A DNA stretch of 64,000 nt from an uncultured Lachnospiraceae bacterium (GTDB lineage: Bacteria; Bacillota; Clostridia; Lachnospirales; Lachnospiraceae). The stretch covers positions 1 to 64,000 of the forward strand of contig CAMUYQ010000012.1 of assembly GCA_947165025.1 (NCBI GenBank). The letters are read 5' to 3'. Below are positions 52,301-61,696 of the stretch, piece by piece. A program made the position numbers and the translations under genes. A model generated the notes under the pieces. The model worked only from the letters and a program-made list of their open reading frames with translations. It had not been told where the DNA came from and searched no databases. Each line of letters starts with the position of its first letter. Within the stretch, counting starts at the first letter, position 1.

Positions 52301-52905
52301 GTCATAAGCTCCGAGCCTGTAAACTCCTCAAAAGTATCAAAGTCGTAGGCTTCGCAGCACTTTTTCGCAAATTCTTCGGGTTCGGGATTAGCCATAATGA
52401 ATGAATGCAGCGGGATCATGACAGATTCGAGGCTGCTGTCACCCTTTGAATCCGAAAAACACTCGACAAGCTTCAAAAATGCAGGATCAGCCTTCCCGTA
52501 TGCAGCCTCAAGGCACTCTTCAATCGCATCCTGTTTGATGAGCAGGCACTCGTTCTCGTCAGCCACCCTGAATGCGGGATCGATCGACAGTTCCTCAAAG
52601 TGATCCGACACAACACTCTGGCAGAATCCGTGGATCGTCGTGATCATCGCTTTATGGCACAGAAGCGCCTGTCTCTCGTCTTTGATCGAATCCCTGATCC
52701 TGTCGCGCATCTCGGCCGCTGCGGCCTTTGTAAACGTCATGATGAGCAGCCTGTCGATATCAACAGGGTTATCGGGATCCGTGATCCTCCTGATGATCCT
52801 CTCAACAAGCACACTCGTCTTACCGCTTCCCGCAGCTGCGGAAACGAGAACGTTGGAATTGCGCACATCTATGGCAAGTTGTTGGTTTTGCGTCAGTTTA
52901 TCCAT
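49345..52905 (-). CDS. addA: AddA helicase-nuclease
   Basis: An 1186-residue UvrD-type helicase with C-terminal RecB-like nuclease, of normal AddA length. Walker A AAAGSGKT at 23-30, EIYVDEYQDTN (Walker B region), NDNFRSRREV, RIMTMHGSKGLEFP and the nuclease TIVDYKTDRV (D1135, K1137). With AddB it processes double-strand breaks in recombination and degrades foreign DNA. The ATG directly follows the addB stop (TAAATG). Confidence 0.97.
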   Translation of the reverse strand: MDKLTQNQQLAIDVRNSNVLVSAAAGSGKTSVLVERIIRRITDPDNPVDIDRLLIMTFTKAAAAEMRDRIRDSIKDERQALLCHKAMITTIHGFCQSVVSDHFEELSIDPAFRVADENECLLIKQDAIEECLEAAYGKADPAFLKLVECFSDSKGDSSLESVMIPLHSFIMANPEPEEFAKKCCEAYDFDTFEEFTGSELMTHFKAHVYRELAGVKKTAESALKIIDENEKLEPYRATIEALRDGMTMIENEARKDEMPLYDCVRVRLNALEIPSFGRVMSAKLDDDEKAAQETVKKLRKDAGDRLGKLAAMMPFDLKTTYDHLAATRTEVHALTDLVLEFGRLFDEKKREKNVIDFNDMEHMAIKVLQNPEIAAIYREQFAEIYVDEYQDTNMSQETLVRLICREDPPNVFQVGDVKQSIYRFRHARPDLFLEKYITYTDEPGINRRILLNDNFRSRREVVDAVNEVFSKIMKREIGGIEYDSDAALKYGATCYENDSPCEGASYRAELVIGEKDELSKEELAANIIADRIVSMISSHYLIYDKGAKIMRPASYRDFTILVRSVKAFEPVFRRVFAARGIPLSVSGREGYFMTLEIRTVLAFLTAVDNSRCDIELATVIRSPIGGFSDKDLANLAAVADKKKSLYERLRDAADQVRDGKKDKGNIPEELRSKCQNVIELLDRYKVMSTYMPVHALITHFIDNEYGDYVRCMSNPAQRVANLQMLLSKAEDFGRSSFRGLYQFVRYMEQIRKYEIDNGEAGITGENDDVVRIMTMHGSKGLEFPVCFLAGLEKNRNTKDESGAVIRNTALGLGLNYTDLENRIVTTTFPREMVRVQNRIDSVSEEMRLLYVAMTRAREKLIMVCCGKEGEFEGDAKDIINCLSYMDMLKAASGKDKGFEHIDIVHVTEKELVEARFEEKLKRESVADDLLAILRKFADKKAGSKDEEDAPECMKLARSPYPYTIDPDLVAKLSVSDIKHRAIEEEIARGASLVPEGKQLFSETEPDHYIPKFMRAEGETATGGTFYGTAFHRIMELWDYPADKDTVTRADVSEFAQKMHERHRMEEEQVKAIRPDDVAFFLNSDLADRMKKAKAAGKLFREQPFVIGVPRNDETVLVQGIIDAYFVEDDGITIVDYKTDRVTDEEMLKGRYHAQLEYYGKALSQITGQKIKELAIYSTCLRKEIII

Positions 52906-55900
52906 TTAAAGCTCTTTCTTCATAAGCTCTATCCAGTCACTGTTTGAAAGATCGCTTTTTTTGATCTTTGGCGTATCCTCGTCATCGTCATACTCCTCGT
53001 CTTCATCGGAAGGTGCGTCGTATGATTTTCGGGTATTTGAACATACAGCCCCGTAAGGACAATACCTGCACTCGGGCTCGGTAAACCGGGTTTTGCCGTC
53101 AGGCAAAGGAATTGCAATGTTTCCGGAGAGGATATCGCAGCCCATATCGCTTATCTTCTTTGTAACGTAACCCGACAGAACGTTAAAATCATCCCCTGAG
53201 ACAGCCTGTTTCGAGCTTTTGACGCCTCCGTCCTTTAACAGTCCCACGCGAAGGACGCTCGACGTCGACGAAATATCACGGTCAAACAGCCTCAGGACCG
53301 TCTCATCGCTGTTTACAAGGCCATTCAGGCGCATATTGTTCATGAAGGTCTTTCTGATATCCTCATAGGACAGGGGCTTATCGGCTGAGATCATCGGATC
53401 GTCTATCTTGTAGTAAAGAACCCCGGCGGGGATCACTTCCGTATCTTTTCCGGCATCTTTCAGCGCCAGCTTTTCGCTGTCCATTGCGGCATTTAAATAC
53501 ACGAGCAGCTGAAGCTGCCTGCCTTCGTAGACGGCCGCGAGGTCCATTTCATGTTTTGAAGATTTGTAGTCTATGACTTTGACGTATATGCCCTCATCCG
53601 TCTCGCACGTGTCGATCCTGTCGATCCGGCCCCGAAGGCGCAGTATCTCGTCATCCGACAGGCGCATGGATACCGATCTGCCCTCTTCGAGCTCCTCGAA
53701 ATCAACCTCGAAATATTTCGGGACAAATTCGCCCTTTTTAAGCTGTTCTGACAGGACACGCGCGCTCTTTTTCATGATCCTGCGTATCCGCTGTTCCATG
53801 TATGCATATCTTGCCGATGACGAGAGCTTTTCGATTCGATATGACTCTATAACCTTTGATACCGCCTCGTCCATGATCTCATCGCTGTCATCATCCGGGA
53901 TCGAGCTCCAGTCCTCACCGCGGTCCCTGAGCATGGTTGAGTAGACCCTGAGCGAATCATGGAAGATCGTTCCGATATCGCGGGCCTCGAATGAGAAGAC
54001 CTCCCGGTCGTGAAGCGTAAGCCCGTACTCAAGGAAATACCGGTATGCGCAGTTGGCGTATGATTCAAGCCTCGTGATGCTTGATATGATCCTTTTGCCG
54101 TATATCGCATGAGCAAGGGCTGCACCGATCGTATCCGACTCCTCGTCCTCATCCGGAAGGATCAGGGCCGATACGGCCTTTGAAAGTCTGTCTTTGTAAT
54201 CAGGCCTGTCCGCAAAGTACTTAAGAAGCTCTTTTGCCCGGCCGAAGGCCTCCGCGGATGATTTTCCCGTAAGGCATGGTACGATCGTGTCGCAAAGATC
54301 GGTAAATGCTTCCTCTTCGTCCGAATAGTATTCGCATATGTCCGGTTTTCCTTCGATCAGGACACCCGGGACGGATGACATGAGCTTTCCTACGATAAAT
54401 GACGGAAGAAGCGAGCTCCCGTCCGCTCCGGTGCGGGAAAACGACACATACAGATGCTCCTCGGGCTTCATAAGTGCCATGTATATGTACAGCTGCTGTG
54501 TATAGATCTCCTGTCTTGCCGTCGGGGCAAGAACGAGGCTGCTGTCCGCTCTTAGCATGAACTCGCGCTCATTTTCGTTGATAAGACCGGCGGGTTTTGC
54601 CGGATTCGGGATGCTCCCGTCATTGGCGCCCATGATGAAGAGTGCCTTAATCCTGTCAAAACGGCTTCTTTGAAGGTCACCGACCTGGACGTAATCCATA
54701 CCCTTCGGGATCGTGCCAATGCGGATGTTCTCAAATCCCGAATCCAGAAGATTCGAAAATCCCCTGATGTCGGTCTTCTCATCGGGGATGAGCAGACACA
54801 GCTCGTCAAGGATGTTCATGATCTTTACATAGATCGAGCCGTACTCATCGGCAAGCTTGGGCTCGCTGCTCTTTTCAAATTCCGCGGCCTTCTCCTTCAG
54901 CCTGTCCTCTATGCCGTCGGATTCGATCATCGTATATAACGCGGTACATAGCTGTCTGACGGTAAACTTTGATGATGCACTGATATTTCCGTCGCCGGAA
55001 AGCTCTCGTGCGAATGAATCACACCTGTTTATGAGTTTTTCCCTTGTTTTGTTGATCTCATACAGTTCGTCGTCTCCTGCGGCAGACGTATGAAAAACAA
55101 ACGCCTCATGCCACTTTTTGCGTCCCTTTATACCTTTTGCAATGCAGTAGTTCTCCAGAGCGCATATCTCATCATCGGAAAAGCCGGCCAGATTCGTTTT
55201 CAGGAAATGAAATACCGAATCATGGCTGAAATTGTCGCGGATCACCGCGATAAACGCCCGTATGTACTCTATGAAAGGGTTGAGAAGGACCGGCTCTGTC
55301 CTGTCGATGAAATACGGGATGTCATGCTTTGGGAAACGGCGCTCGATCGGGTGTCTCAGGCTTTCGATGTCTCCTGCAAGTATCGCGATGTCCCTGTACC
55401 TGTAACCGCTTCTGACAAGTTCTTTTATACGTGATATGACCATCCTGACCTCTTCGTCGGGATCGGCGGCCGAAAAGATGTTTACGGTTGTGTTATTTAA
55501 TTCGGTGATTTGGGGATCATTTGTGTATACAATCCTGCCTATAGAATTGCATGTGTTACTTAACGCGTATTCATCGGCTTTGTAGGGGTCGGCTATTACA
55601 ATATGTCTCTCGTCAGCCATGCGTCCGAGCTGGTTCATCGTGTTCTTCGAGAGATAAAATAACTCATGTTCCTGAATTGAGCCATTTGCGTCATTTCCTT
55701 GTATACAATCATCGAGAAGCAGCGCCACATGCATATCTTTGGCGTATTCCATCAAAACTCCGATCAGTTTGTTCTGGACCGGTGTAAATCCGGTAAAACC
55801 GTCGAAGATCACGACGCTGTTCTTTATCGTATCGGAATGGGGAACAAGCTCGCTTACCGCATCGAGCGTTTCCTCTACCGTCGTGTATCTGTCCTTTGTG

Positions 55901-56418
55901 TATTCCTTGAATTTGCCGTAGATGAGTGCTATGTCGGATAGTTTTGCCGCAAGAAGGTTCCTGCCGGATTTCTTTGCCGTTTTGGACAGCCCGGCTGCCT
56001 TCTCGGCAGAGATCCCGTACTGCATGAACTCTGATATGACTGATTTTATCTTATCGGTGTAACCCGGCTTTTCAAGATCGTCGCCAAACACCGACAGGTC
56101 TTTTCTGTGCTTTGCTGCCAGCATTCCGATGAGAAGACTCTTTCCCATGTCATCAAGCGTTACGGCATCGGACATCGGAGTTCCGACCTCATCTCCGATC
56201 CTGTGGGCAAGCCTCGTAAACGACAGGACATCGATATTCAGAATGCCCCTGTTCTTCGAACTGTTCACAAGAGCCTGCTGCGTGGACAGGCCGAACTGCT
56301 CCGGCACGACATACAGGTACTGCGTTGCCGGATTTTTGTCCGCTTCATCGAGTATGTACTTGATCAGACGGCTGCTCTTGTCACTGTTTGCGCCGCCAAG
56401 CCAGAATTTGAGAGGCAT
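52906..56418 (-). CDS. addB: AddB helicase-nuclease subunit
   Basis: A 1170-residue AddB. YVVPEQFGLSTQQAL near 40-54, the RecB-like nuclease VKVIDYKSSKHEMDL at about 965-980, and the iron-sulfur cysteines (one in SYANCAYRYFLEYG, three in ECRYCPYGAVC) are present. The N-terminal Walker A is altered: GGANSDKSSR has Asp13 where the last glycine of G-x4-G-K-S is expected, while Lys14 and Ser15 remain. AddB's ATP site is known to tolerate change more than AddA's. Divergent from thiT. Confidence 0.93.
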   Translation of the reverse strand: MPLKFWLGGANSDKSSRLIKYILDEADKNPATQYLYVVPEQFGLSTQQALVNSSKNRGILNIDVLSFTRLAHRIGDEVGTPMSDAVTLDDMGKSLLIGMLAAKHRKDLSVFGDDLEKPGYTDKIKSVISEFMQYGISAEKAAGLSKTAKKSGRNLLAAKLSDIALIYGKFKEYTKDRYTTVEETLDAVSELVPHSDTIKNSVVIFDGFTGFTPVQNKLIGVLMEYAKDMHVALLLDDCIQGNDANGSIQEHELFYLSKNTMNQLGRMADERHIVIADPYKADEYALSNTCNSIGRIVYTNDPQITELNNTTVNIFSAADPDEEVRMVISRIKELVRSGYRYRDIAILAGDIESLRHPIERRFPKHDIPYFIDRTEPVLLNPFIEYIRAFIAVIRDNFSHDSVFHFLKTNLAGFSDDEICALENYCIAKGIKGRKKWHEAFVFHTSAAGDDELYEINKTREKLINRCDSFARELSGDGNISASSKFTVRQLCTALYTMIESDGIEDRLKEKAAEFEKSSEPKLADEYGSIYVKIMNILDELCLLIPDEKTDIRGFSNLLDSGFENIRIGTIPKGMDYVQVGDLQRSRFDRIKALFIMGANDGSIPNPAKPAGLINENEREFMLRADSSLVLAPTARQEIYTQQLYIYMALMKPEEHLYVSFSRTGADGSSLLPSFIVGKLMSSVPGVLIEGKPDICEYYSDEEEAFTDLCDTIVPCLTGKSSAEAFGRAKELLKYFADRPDYKDRLSKAVSALILPDEDEESDTIGAALAHAIYGKRIISSITRLESYANCAYRYFLEYGLTLHDREVFSFEARDIGTIFHDSLRVYSTMLRDRGEDWSSIPDDDSDEIMDEAVSKVIESYRIEKLSSSARYAYMEQRIRRIMKKSARVLSEQLKKGEFVPKYFEVDFEELEEGRSVSMRLSDDEILRLRGRIDRIDTCETDEGIYVKVIDYKSSKHEMDLAAVYEGRQLQLLVYLNAAMDSEKLALKDAGKDTEVIPAGVLYYKIDDPMISADKPLSYEDIRKTFMNNMRLNGLVNSDETVLRLFDRDISSTSSVLRVGLLKDGGVKSSKQAVSGDDFNVLSGYVTKKISDMGCDILSGNIAIPLPDGKTRFTEPECRYCPYGAVCSNTRKSYDAPSDEDEEYDDDEDTPKIKKSDLSNSDWIELMKKEL

Positions 56419-56449
56419 GATTTTTTCCGATCGCTTGGATTATAATGTA

Positions 56450-56478
56450 TTGTCAATTCTGTTGTGAAGTGATATACT
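56450..56478 (+). promoter_or_regulatory. thiT promoter
   Basis: TTGTCA (56450-56455), 17-base spacer, TATACT (56473-56478); transcription would begin near 56485, just ahead of the riboswitch. Confidence 0.75.
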
Positions 56479-56491
56479 TCCAAATGTTGCA

Positions 56492-56564
56492 GCTAGGGGT
56501 GACCACATATGGTCTGAGATCACACCCTTTTAACTTGATTCGGTTGATACCGACGTAAGGAAGC
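56492..56564 (+). promoter_or_regulatory. TPP (THI-box) riboswitch
   Basis: The conserved TPP aptamer elements appear in order: AGGGGTG, GACC/GGTC stem, CTGAGA, CACACCCTTTTAACTTGATT, the CGGTTGATACCG stem and CGTAAGGAAGC; GCT and AGC close P1. The thiT ribosome site GAGG (56565-56568) starts at the very end of P1 and no terminator hairpin intervenes, so control is probably at translation. Confidence 0.93.
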
Positions 56565-56574
56565 GAGGTAAAAC

Positions 56575-57114
56575 ATGAAACAATCCTTTTCTGTTAAGGG
56601 ATTGGCAGCATGCGGCGTCTGCATTGCGCTCGCATATGTCCTTTCCTTTATCAAACTTTTTTCAGCACCCCTTGGGGGATCGGTAACTCTCTGCAGTATG
56701 TTTTTCATCTGCATAATCGGATATCTTCTCGGATGGAAGTATTCCCTGACAGCGGCTTTTGCATACGGTTTACTGCAATTCATACAAAAACCTGAGATTC
56801 TGTCGATAGCTCAGGTTTTGATCGATTACATCTTTGCATTTACCGCACTTGGACTGTCCGGATTTTTCCGAAAAGGGAAATCCGCGATCTTTGTGGGATT
56901 TCTTGCCGGCGTAACGGGCAGGTTCATCTTTTCATCGATATCCGGATACGTATTCTATGCCGAGTATGCGCCAGAGGGCTGGAACCCGCTGATCTACAGC
57001 ATCTGCTATAACGCCTCATACATATACGTTGAAGCAGCCATCACGCTGATCATCCTGGCGATACCGCCCGTACGGCAGGCGATCGACCGCGTTAAGAATT
57101 CACTTATCTCATAA
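56575..57114 (+). CDS. thiT: ECF thiamine transporter S component
   Basis: A 179-residue membrane protein with six predicted helices. GWNPLIYSICYNASYIYVEA (C-terminal) and LLGWKYSLTAAFAYGLLQF are ThiT-type signatures, including the Trp and Tyr/Asn residues that line the thiamine pocket. It captures thiamine for the shared EcfAAT module, which is encoded elsewhere. The TPP riboswitch upstream confirms the substrate. Transcription ends in the nested repeat at 57119-57251. Confidence 0.95.
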   Translation: MKQSFSVKGLAACGVCIALAYVLSFIKLFSAPLGGSVTLCSMFFICIIGYLLGWKYSLTAAFAYGLLQFIQKPEILSIAQVLIDYIFAFTALGLSGFFRKGKSAIFVGFLAGVTGRFIFSSISGYVFYAEYAPEGWNPLIYSICYNASYIYVEAAITLIILAIPPVRQAIDRVKNSLIS

Positions 57115-57118
57115 CTCA

Positions 57119-57251
57119 GGTGAGTGTACATAGTGTTTTGAGAAAACCTCGTGAAAGCGTCTGCGCTTGACGAGGTTTTTTCGAGTCTAGCGTCAGCTAC
57201 GGTTGAACAAGAGCGCGAGCGCGTTTTCGAAAAATACTATGTACACTCACC
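57119..57251. repeat. Nested palindromic intergenic repeat, copy 1
   Basis: A 133-base element bounded by a perfect 16-base inverted repeat, GGTGAGTGTACATAGT (57119-57134) and ACTATGTACACTCACC (57236-57251). Inside lie a terminator hairpin and GC-rich palindromes (GAGCGCGAGCGCG). The reverse complement shares with copy 2 (61697-61833) the outer GGTG-GTGT, the block TTCGAAAAC-CGCTC-CGCTC-TGTTC, a GTAGC piece and CAC-AGGTTTTCTCA near the other end, in the same order and spacing. It fills the gap between convergent thiT and glnN. Confidence 0.75.
57143..57181 (+). terminator. thiT terminator inside repeat copy 1
   Basis: AAAACCTCGT and ACGAGGTTTT pair, with an inner AAGCG/CGCTT stem and TCTG loop, followed by a run of T. 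The minus strand also ends in TTTT, so it can serve glnN as well. Confidence 0.85.
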
Positions 57252-57254
57252 GTA

Positions 57255-59360
57255 TTATATATTGAACAGCATGTCCCCGTATTGCGGGAACGGCCACATG
57301 TCCTTCGCGGTGAGCTTTTCCATGGCATCACACGTCCTGCGAAGCTCATTCATGGCGGGTATCACATTATCACGGTAGTACTCGCCACGCGCAAGGTCAT
57401 CCTTGTAGTCGGTCTTCGCGATCAGTGTCTCCAGCAGCACAACCTGAGTCATTGCCTTATCCGAAAGCTCTGAGAGTGAGCAGAGCGTCTCTTCCTCCAT
57501 ATTATGGCAGACATCAAAGCCCAGCGTATCCGATGCCGCGATCTTGCTCTCAAGTATCGCCGCAAGGTCGCCTTCATAACGGCCGACCGCAGGAAGGATC
57601 TCTCTTCTTGCCATATCGACCATCGTATGAGCCTCGATATTGATGATCTTGTTGTATGTATCAAGGAGTATCGCATAGCGGCTCCTCATCTCTGTCTCGG
57701 TGTAGATGTTATGGCTCGTAAAGAGCTTGATATTCTTCTCCATCAGGAACGCCGGAAGAGCATCCACGGTTGTCCGAAGGTTCGCAAGGCCGCGTCTCTT
57801 CGCTTCTTCCTCCCATACATCGGAATATCCGTCGCCGTTGAACAGTATCCTCTTGTGCTCCTTGATCGTTCTTCTGATCAGTTCGTTGAGCGCTTTGTTA
57901 AAATCATCCTTCCCGGCTTTTTCGAGCTCATCCGCGAACTGACCGAGCTCTTCCGCCATTATCGTGTTGATGACGGTATTGGCGCCCGCTATGGACTGTG
58001 AGCTTCCGACCGATCTGTATTCGAACTTGTTTCCGGTAAACGCGAACGGAGACGTACGGTTCCTGTCAGTCGAATCCTTCGGGATGGCAGGAAGTACGCT
58101 GACTCCGATGTCCATCCTTCCTGAACCTGACGCGTCGTATGATTTTCCCTTTTCTATACATTCAAGGACCTCGGAAAGATCGTCACCCACAAAGACCGAA
58201 ACGATAGCCGGAGGAGCCTCGGCAGCCCCGAGTCTGTGGTCATTGCCCGCAGATGCCACGCAGACGCGCATCATCTCCTGGTATTCATCTATTCCCTTTA
58301 TCATAGCCGTCAGAAACAGCAGGAACTGGGCATTCTCATAAGGTGATTTTCCGGGCTCGAGGAGGTTGACTCCCGTATCCGTCGAGATCGACCAGTTATT
58401 GTGCTTACCGCTTCCGTTAACGCCTTCAAACGGCTTCTCATGAAGCAGGCAGACCATACCGTGCTTTCTTGCAACATTTCGCATGATCTCCATCATGATC
58501 TGGTTCTGATCGGTCGCCTGGTTTGTTGTCGTAAATATCGGCGCAAGTTCGTGCTGCGCGGGAGCTGCCTCATTGTGCTCGGTTCTTGCATAAACACCGA
58601 GCTTCCACAGTTCTTCGTTAAGTTCCTTCATAAACGCGGATATTCTGGGCTTGATGGCTCCGAAATAGTGATCGTCCATCTCCTGGCCCTTGGGAGCCGG
58701 TGCCCCGAAGAGCGTTCTTCCGCAGAATATCAGGTCTTTTCTCTGATCGTAAAGCTTGCGGTCCACAAGGAAATACTCCTGCTCGGCTCCGACCGTCGTC
58801 CATACATGCTTTACGTCCTTATTTCCGAACAGGCGCAGTATACGGAGCGCCTGTGTGTTGATCTCTTCCATTGAGCGAAGGAGCGGTGTCTTCTTGTCGA
58901 GCGCCTCGCCGCCGTATGAACAGAAAGCCGTAGGAATGCACAGAACACCGTCCTTTACAAACGCGTAGCTTGTAGGATCCCATGCTGTGTAGCCTCTTGC
59001 CTCAAATGTCGCACGAAGGCCTCCCGAGGGGAAGCTGGATGCATCGGGTTCGCCCTTTATCAGCTCTTTTCCCGAAAACTCCATGATCGCGCGTCCGTCA
59101 GGCTGCGGCGATATGAAAGAATCGTGCTTCTCGGCCGTCCTTCCGGTCATCGGCTGGAACCAGTGCGTGAAATGGGTCGCGCCCTTTTCTATTGCCCAGT
59201 CCTTCATTGCGATCGCAACGGCATTTGCGACCGTGATATCAAGGTCGGTCTGCGTCTCGATCGTCTTGTGCAGCGATTTGTAAGTCTCTTTCGGAAGTCG
59301 CTCCTGCATCACGGCGTCGTTGAACACCATGCTTCCGAAAATCTCAGGTACGTTTGTCAT
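57255..59360 (-). CDS. glnN: Type III glutamine synthetase
   Basis: A 701-residue enzyme, the length of [45 protein letters not shown] (in pieces [13 protein letters not shown] and TAEKHDSF), [27 protein letters not shown] and KHNNWSIS are all GSIII-specific or catalytic. It forms glutamine from glutamate and ammonia. ATG 59360 has GGAGAT eight bases upstream; the longer frame from a start at 59405 would overlap dapF. It lies downstream of dapF and ends at repeat copy 1. Confidence 0.97.
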   Translation of the reverse strand: MTNVPEIFGSMVFNDAVMQERLPKETYKSLHKTIETQTDLDITVANAVAIAMKDWAIEKGATHFTHWFQPMTGRTAEKHDSFISPQPDGRAIMEFSGKELIKGEPDASSFPSGGLRATFEARGYTAWDPTSYAFVKDGVLCIPTAFCSYGGEALDKKTPLLRSMEEINTQALRILRLFGNKDVKHVWTTVGAEQEYFLVDRKLYDQRKDLIFCGRTLFGAPAPKGQEMDDHYFGAIKPRISAFMKELNEELWKLGVYARTEHNEAAPAQHELAPIFTTTNQATDQNQIMMEIMRNVARKHGMVCLLHEKPFEGVNGSGKHNNWSISTDTGVNLLEPGKSPYENAQFLLFLTAMIKGIDEYQEMMRVCVASAGNDHRLGAAEAPPAIVSVFVGDDLSEVLECIEKGKSYDASGSGRMDIGVSVLPAIPKDSTDRNRTSPFAFTGNKFEYRSVGSSQSIAGANTVINTIMAEELGQFADELEKAGKDDFNKALNELIRRTIKEHKRILFNGDGYSDVWEEEAKRRGLANLRTTVDALPAFLMEKNIKLFTSHNIYTETEMRSRYAILLDTYNKIINIEAHTMVDMARREILPAVGRYEGDLAAILESKIAASDTLGFDVCHNMEEETLCSLSELSDKAMTQVVLLETLIAKTDYKDDLARGEYYRDNVIPAMNELRRTCDAMEKLTAKDMWPFPQYGDMLFNI

Positions 59361-59388
59361 CTTATCTCCTATCCCAATAAATAAGCGA

Positions 59389-60273
59389 CTATATCTCGCC
59401 TTCAAATACTGTCACGGCTTCACCTGTCATGTAAACATGGCCGTCATTCCTGTCCCAGAATATCTCAAGATCGCCGCCGGTTAAGTGTACGACCATCCTG
59501 TCGTCGGTATATTCGTTCAGAATGCATGCTACAGCCGCAGCGCATGCACCCGTTCCGCATGCAAGTGTCTCTCCGGCGCCTCTCTCCCAGACGCGCATCC
59601 ATATGTTCTGTCTGTCAAGAACGTGGACAAACTCTGTATTTATGCGGTTAGGAAACGAAACATGGTTCTCAAACTTCGGACCGAGCGTCTCGATCGGAAC
59701 ATTCCTTACATTGTCGACAAATACGACGCAGTGCGGGTTTCCCATGGAAACGCAGGTGATCTTGTAGTTCGAATCGTCGACGTAAAGGTCGTGCGATACG
59801 ATCTTCTCGGAGTCATCCGGGATCATAACGGGTATCTGCTCGGGCTTTAAGATCGGCTCTCCCATGTCAACTCTTGCCCTGTAGACAGCCATTCCGTCTT
59901 CCCTCTTCGAGAAAGTCGTCCCGGTGGAGTCACTGACGATCTCGGGGCCTGTTTCCACGTGGATCTTCTTGATGCTGCCGCCCGACAGGATCGAAATATC
60001 CCTGCTGTCTACGATACAGTTGTCGTAAACGTACTTTGCTACGCATCTGATGCCGTTTCCGCACATTTCCGAATAGGATCCGTCGGAATTGTACATCTTC
60101 ATCTCGCAGTCGGCTTCGTCTGAAGGGCAGATGAAGATCGCGCCGTCCGATCCTATCCCCCTGTGCCGGTCGCTGACCTCCTTGGCAAAAGCACCCATGT
60201 CTTCGACCTTCTCTTCAAAGCAGTTCACGTAAACGTAATCGTTTGAGCACCCGTGCATTTTCGTGAATTTCAT
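59389..60273 (-). CDS. dapF: Diaminopimelate epimerase
   Basis: A 294-residue enzyme with [19 protein letters not shown], the first catalytic cysteine in [22 protein letters not shown], and the second in [14 protein letters not shown]. It interconverts LL- and meso-diaminopimelate for lysine and peptidoglycan. The start is ATG 60273, preceded by GGGGGAAGATA; a frame 39 codons longer is not supported by the family. Confidence 0.97.
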   Translation of the reverse strand: MKFTKMHGCSNDYVYVNCFEEKVEDMGAFAKEVSDRHRGIGSDGAIFICPSDEADCEMKMYNSDGSYSEMCGNGIRCVAKYVYDNCIVDSRDISILSGGSIKKIHVETGPEIVSDSTGTTFSKREDGMAVYRARVDMGEPILKPEQIPVMIPDDSEKIVSHDLYVDDSNYKITCVSMGNPHCVVFVDNVRNVPIETLGPKFENHVSFPNRINTEFVHVLDRQNIWMRVWERGAGETLACGTGACAAAVACILNEYTDDRMVVHLTGGDLEIFWDRNDGHVYMTGEAVTVFEGEI

Positions 60274-60295
60274 TATCTTCCCCCTTTTTCCCCTT

Positions 60296-61171
60296 TTACA
60301 GGCTGTTGTATATTCTCTGCAGGTCTTCCTGCGAAAAATCATATGCCTTATTGCAGAAATGACACTTAAGCTCGACCGGCTCGCCGTCATCGATCATTTT
60401 CCTGATCTCCTCACGTCCGAGGCTGATCACGACCTTTTCCACACGTTCCCTGTCGCAGTTACACGAAAAAGCCGTCGGGATCGTATCGAGTATCTGAAGG
60501 TCCCACTCGCCGAGAATATCGTTCAGGATAGCCTCGGGCGTTTTCCCGTCATCAAGCATCTGCGTCATTGAAGGGATTGCCGAAAGCTTCTCCTCAAGCG
60601 CTGCGATCCTCTCATCGCTCGCGCCCGGAAGCGCCTGTATGATAAGTCCTCCGGCCTGTTTTACCGTATTATCGCGGTTCATCAGAACCCCAAGCGATAC
60701 TGCCGACGGAACCTGTTCACTGGACGTAAAATAGTATGCGAGGTCTTCGGCTATCTCGCCGGATATGAGCTCGACCTGACCTACGTACGGATCTTTGAGG
60801 CCCATGTCCTTGATCACCGAGAGCACCCCGACGCCTATCGCGCCCGATACATCAAGCTTTCCCTTACTGTTAGCCGGAAGTATCACATCGGGAACGAGTG
60901 CGTATCCCTTTACGTTTGCCTTGGAATCCGCGGTTACCGTTATCCCCTTCATAGGGCCCGAGCCGCGAAGCTGTATCGTCAGAAGATCATCCGCGCCCTT
61001 CTGCATGCTGCCCATGATCGCACCCGCAGTAAGTGTTCGCCCGAGAGCCGCCGTAACTACCGGCGATGTATTGTGACACTCTCTCGCATATTCGACAAGA
61101 TCTCGCGTCGTTGCGCAGAAAGCTCTGAAATTACCGTTGTCGGCCGTAGCCCTGACTATATGGTCACTCAT
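60296..61171 (-). CDS. hslO: Hsp33 redox-regulated chaperone
   Basis: A 291-residue protein: MSDHIVRATADNGNFRAF, LTAGAIMGSMQKGADDLLT-type core and the C-terminal zinc site with C-x-C (FSCNCDRE) and C-x2-C (KCHFCNKAY). Oxidation of these cysteines releases zinc and activates the holdase. Twelve bases separate it from the membrane protein gene downstream of hisC on the same strand. Confidence 0.96.
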   Translation of the reverse strand: MSDHIVRATADNGNFRAFCATTRDLVEYARECHNTSPVVTAALGRTLTAGAIMGSMQKGADDLLTIQLRGSGPMKGITVTADSKANVKGYALVPDVILPANSKGKLDVSGAIGVGVLSVIKDMGLKDPYVGQVELISGEIAEDLAYYFTSSEQVPSAVSLGVLMNRDNTVKQAGGLIIQALPGASDERIAALEEKLSAIPSMTQMLDDGKTPEAILNDILGEWDLQILDTIPTAFSCNCDRERVEKVVISLGREEIRKMIDDGEPVELKCHFCNKAYDFSQEDLQRIYNSL

Positions 61172-61183
61172 ATCTTATCTCCG

Positions 61184-61675
61184 TCAGCCCGCAATGCCAA
61201 ACCATGCACCGAATCCGAGCGAGCAGAGTACTCCGACGATGATGCCCGCAAGAGCAACACCGCAGACGACCGCAAGGATGCTCTCCTTGAACTTCATGTC
61301 AAGAAGTGATGCGGCAAGCGTGCCCGTCCATGCTCCGGTTCCCGGAAGCGGTATGCCGACAAACAGCATAAGCGCAACAAACAGACCTCTTCCGGCTTTG
61401 GCCTGGAGCTTTTCTCCGCCTTTATGGCCTTTGTTCAGACAGAAGCCGAAGAACTTGCCTATAACAGGCTTGTCAGCGCCCCATTCGAGTACCTTTCTCG
61501 CAAAAAAGAATATGATCGGCACGGGAATCATGTTGCCGATCGCGATAACGATATATCCCACCAGCAGATTGAATGACGGATCCGCCGCCTTGAAGGCATA
61601 TGCCACGGGGATCGCGCCCCTCAGTTCGATGAGAGGTACCATGCTGATAAGGAAGACCCAGAGATAATTGTTCAT
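61184..61675 (-). CDS. Small multidrug export family membrane protein
   Basis: A 163-residue protein of the family named small multi-drug export (COG2426): WVFLISMVPLIELRGAIP, GYIVIAIGNMIPVPIIFFF, and FVGIPLPGTGAWTGTLAASLL, with four membrane helices and the re-entrant PLPGTGAW motif also seen in DedA-like proteins. Substrate unknown despite the name. The start is ATG 61675 with AAAGG upstream; an earlier start would lie inside repeat copy 2. Confidence 0.85.
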   Translation of the reverse strand: MNNYLWVFLISMVPLIELRGAIPVAYAFKAADPSFNLLVGYIVIAIGNMIPVPIIFFFARKVLEWGADKPVIGKFFGFCLNKGHKGGEKLQAKAGRGLFVALMLFVGIPLPGTGAWTGTLAASLLDMKFKESILAVVCGVALAGIIVGVLCSLGFGAWFGIAG

Positions 61676-61696
61676 ATATTCTTTACCTTTCTGTAC

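Noticed and set aside
59274-60390. Longer 5' ends for glnN and dapF
   Set aside because: The extra codons lack family similarity, and good ribosome sites precede the internal ATGs at 59360 and 60273.
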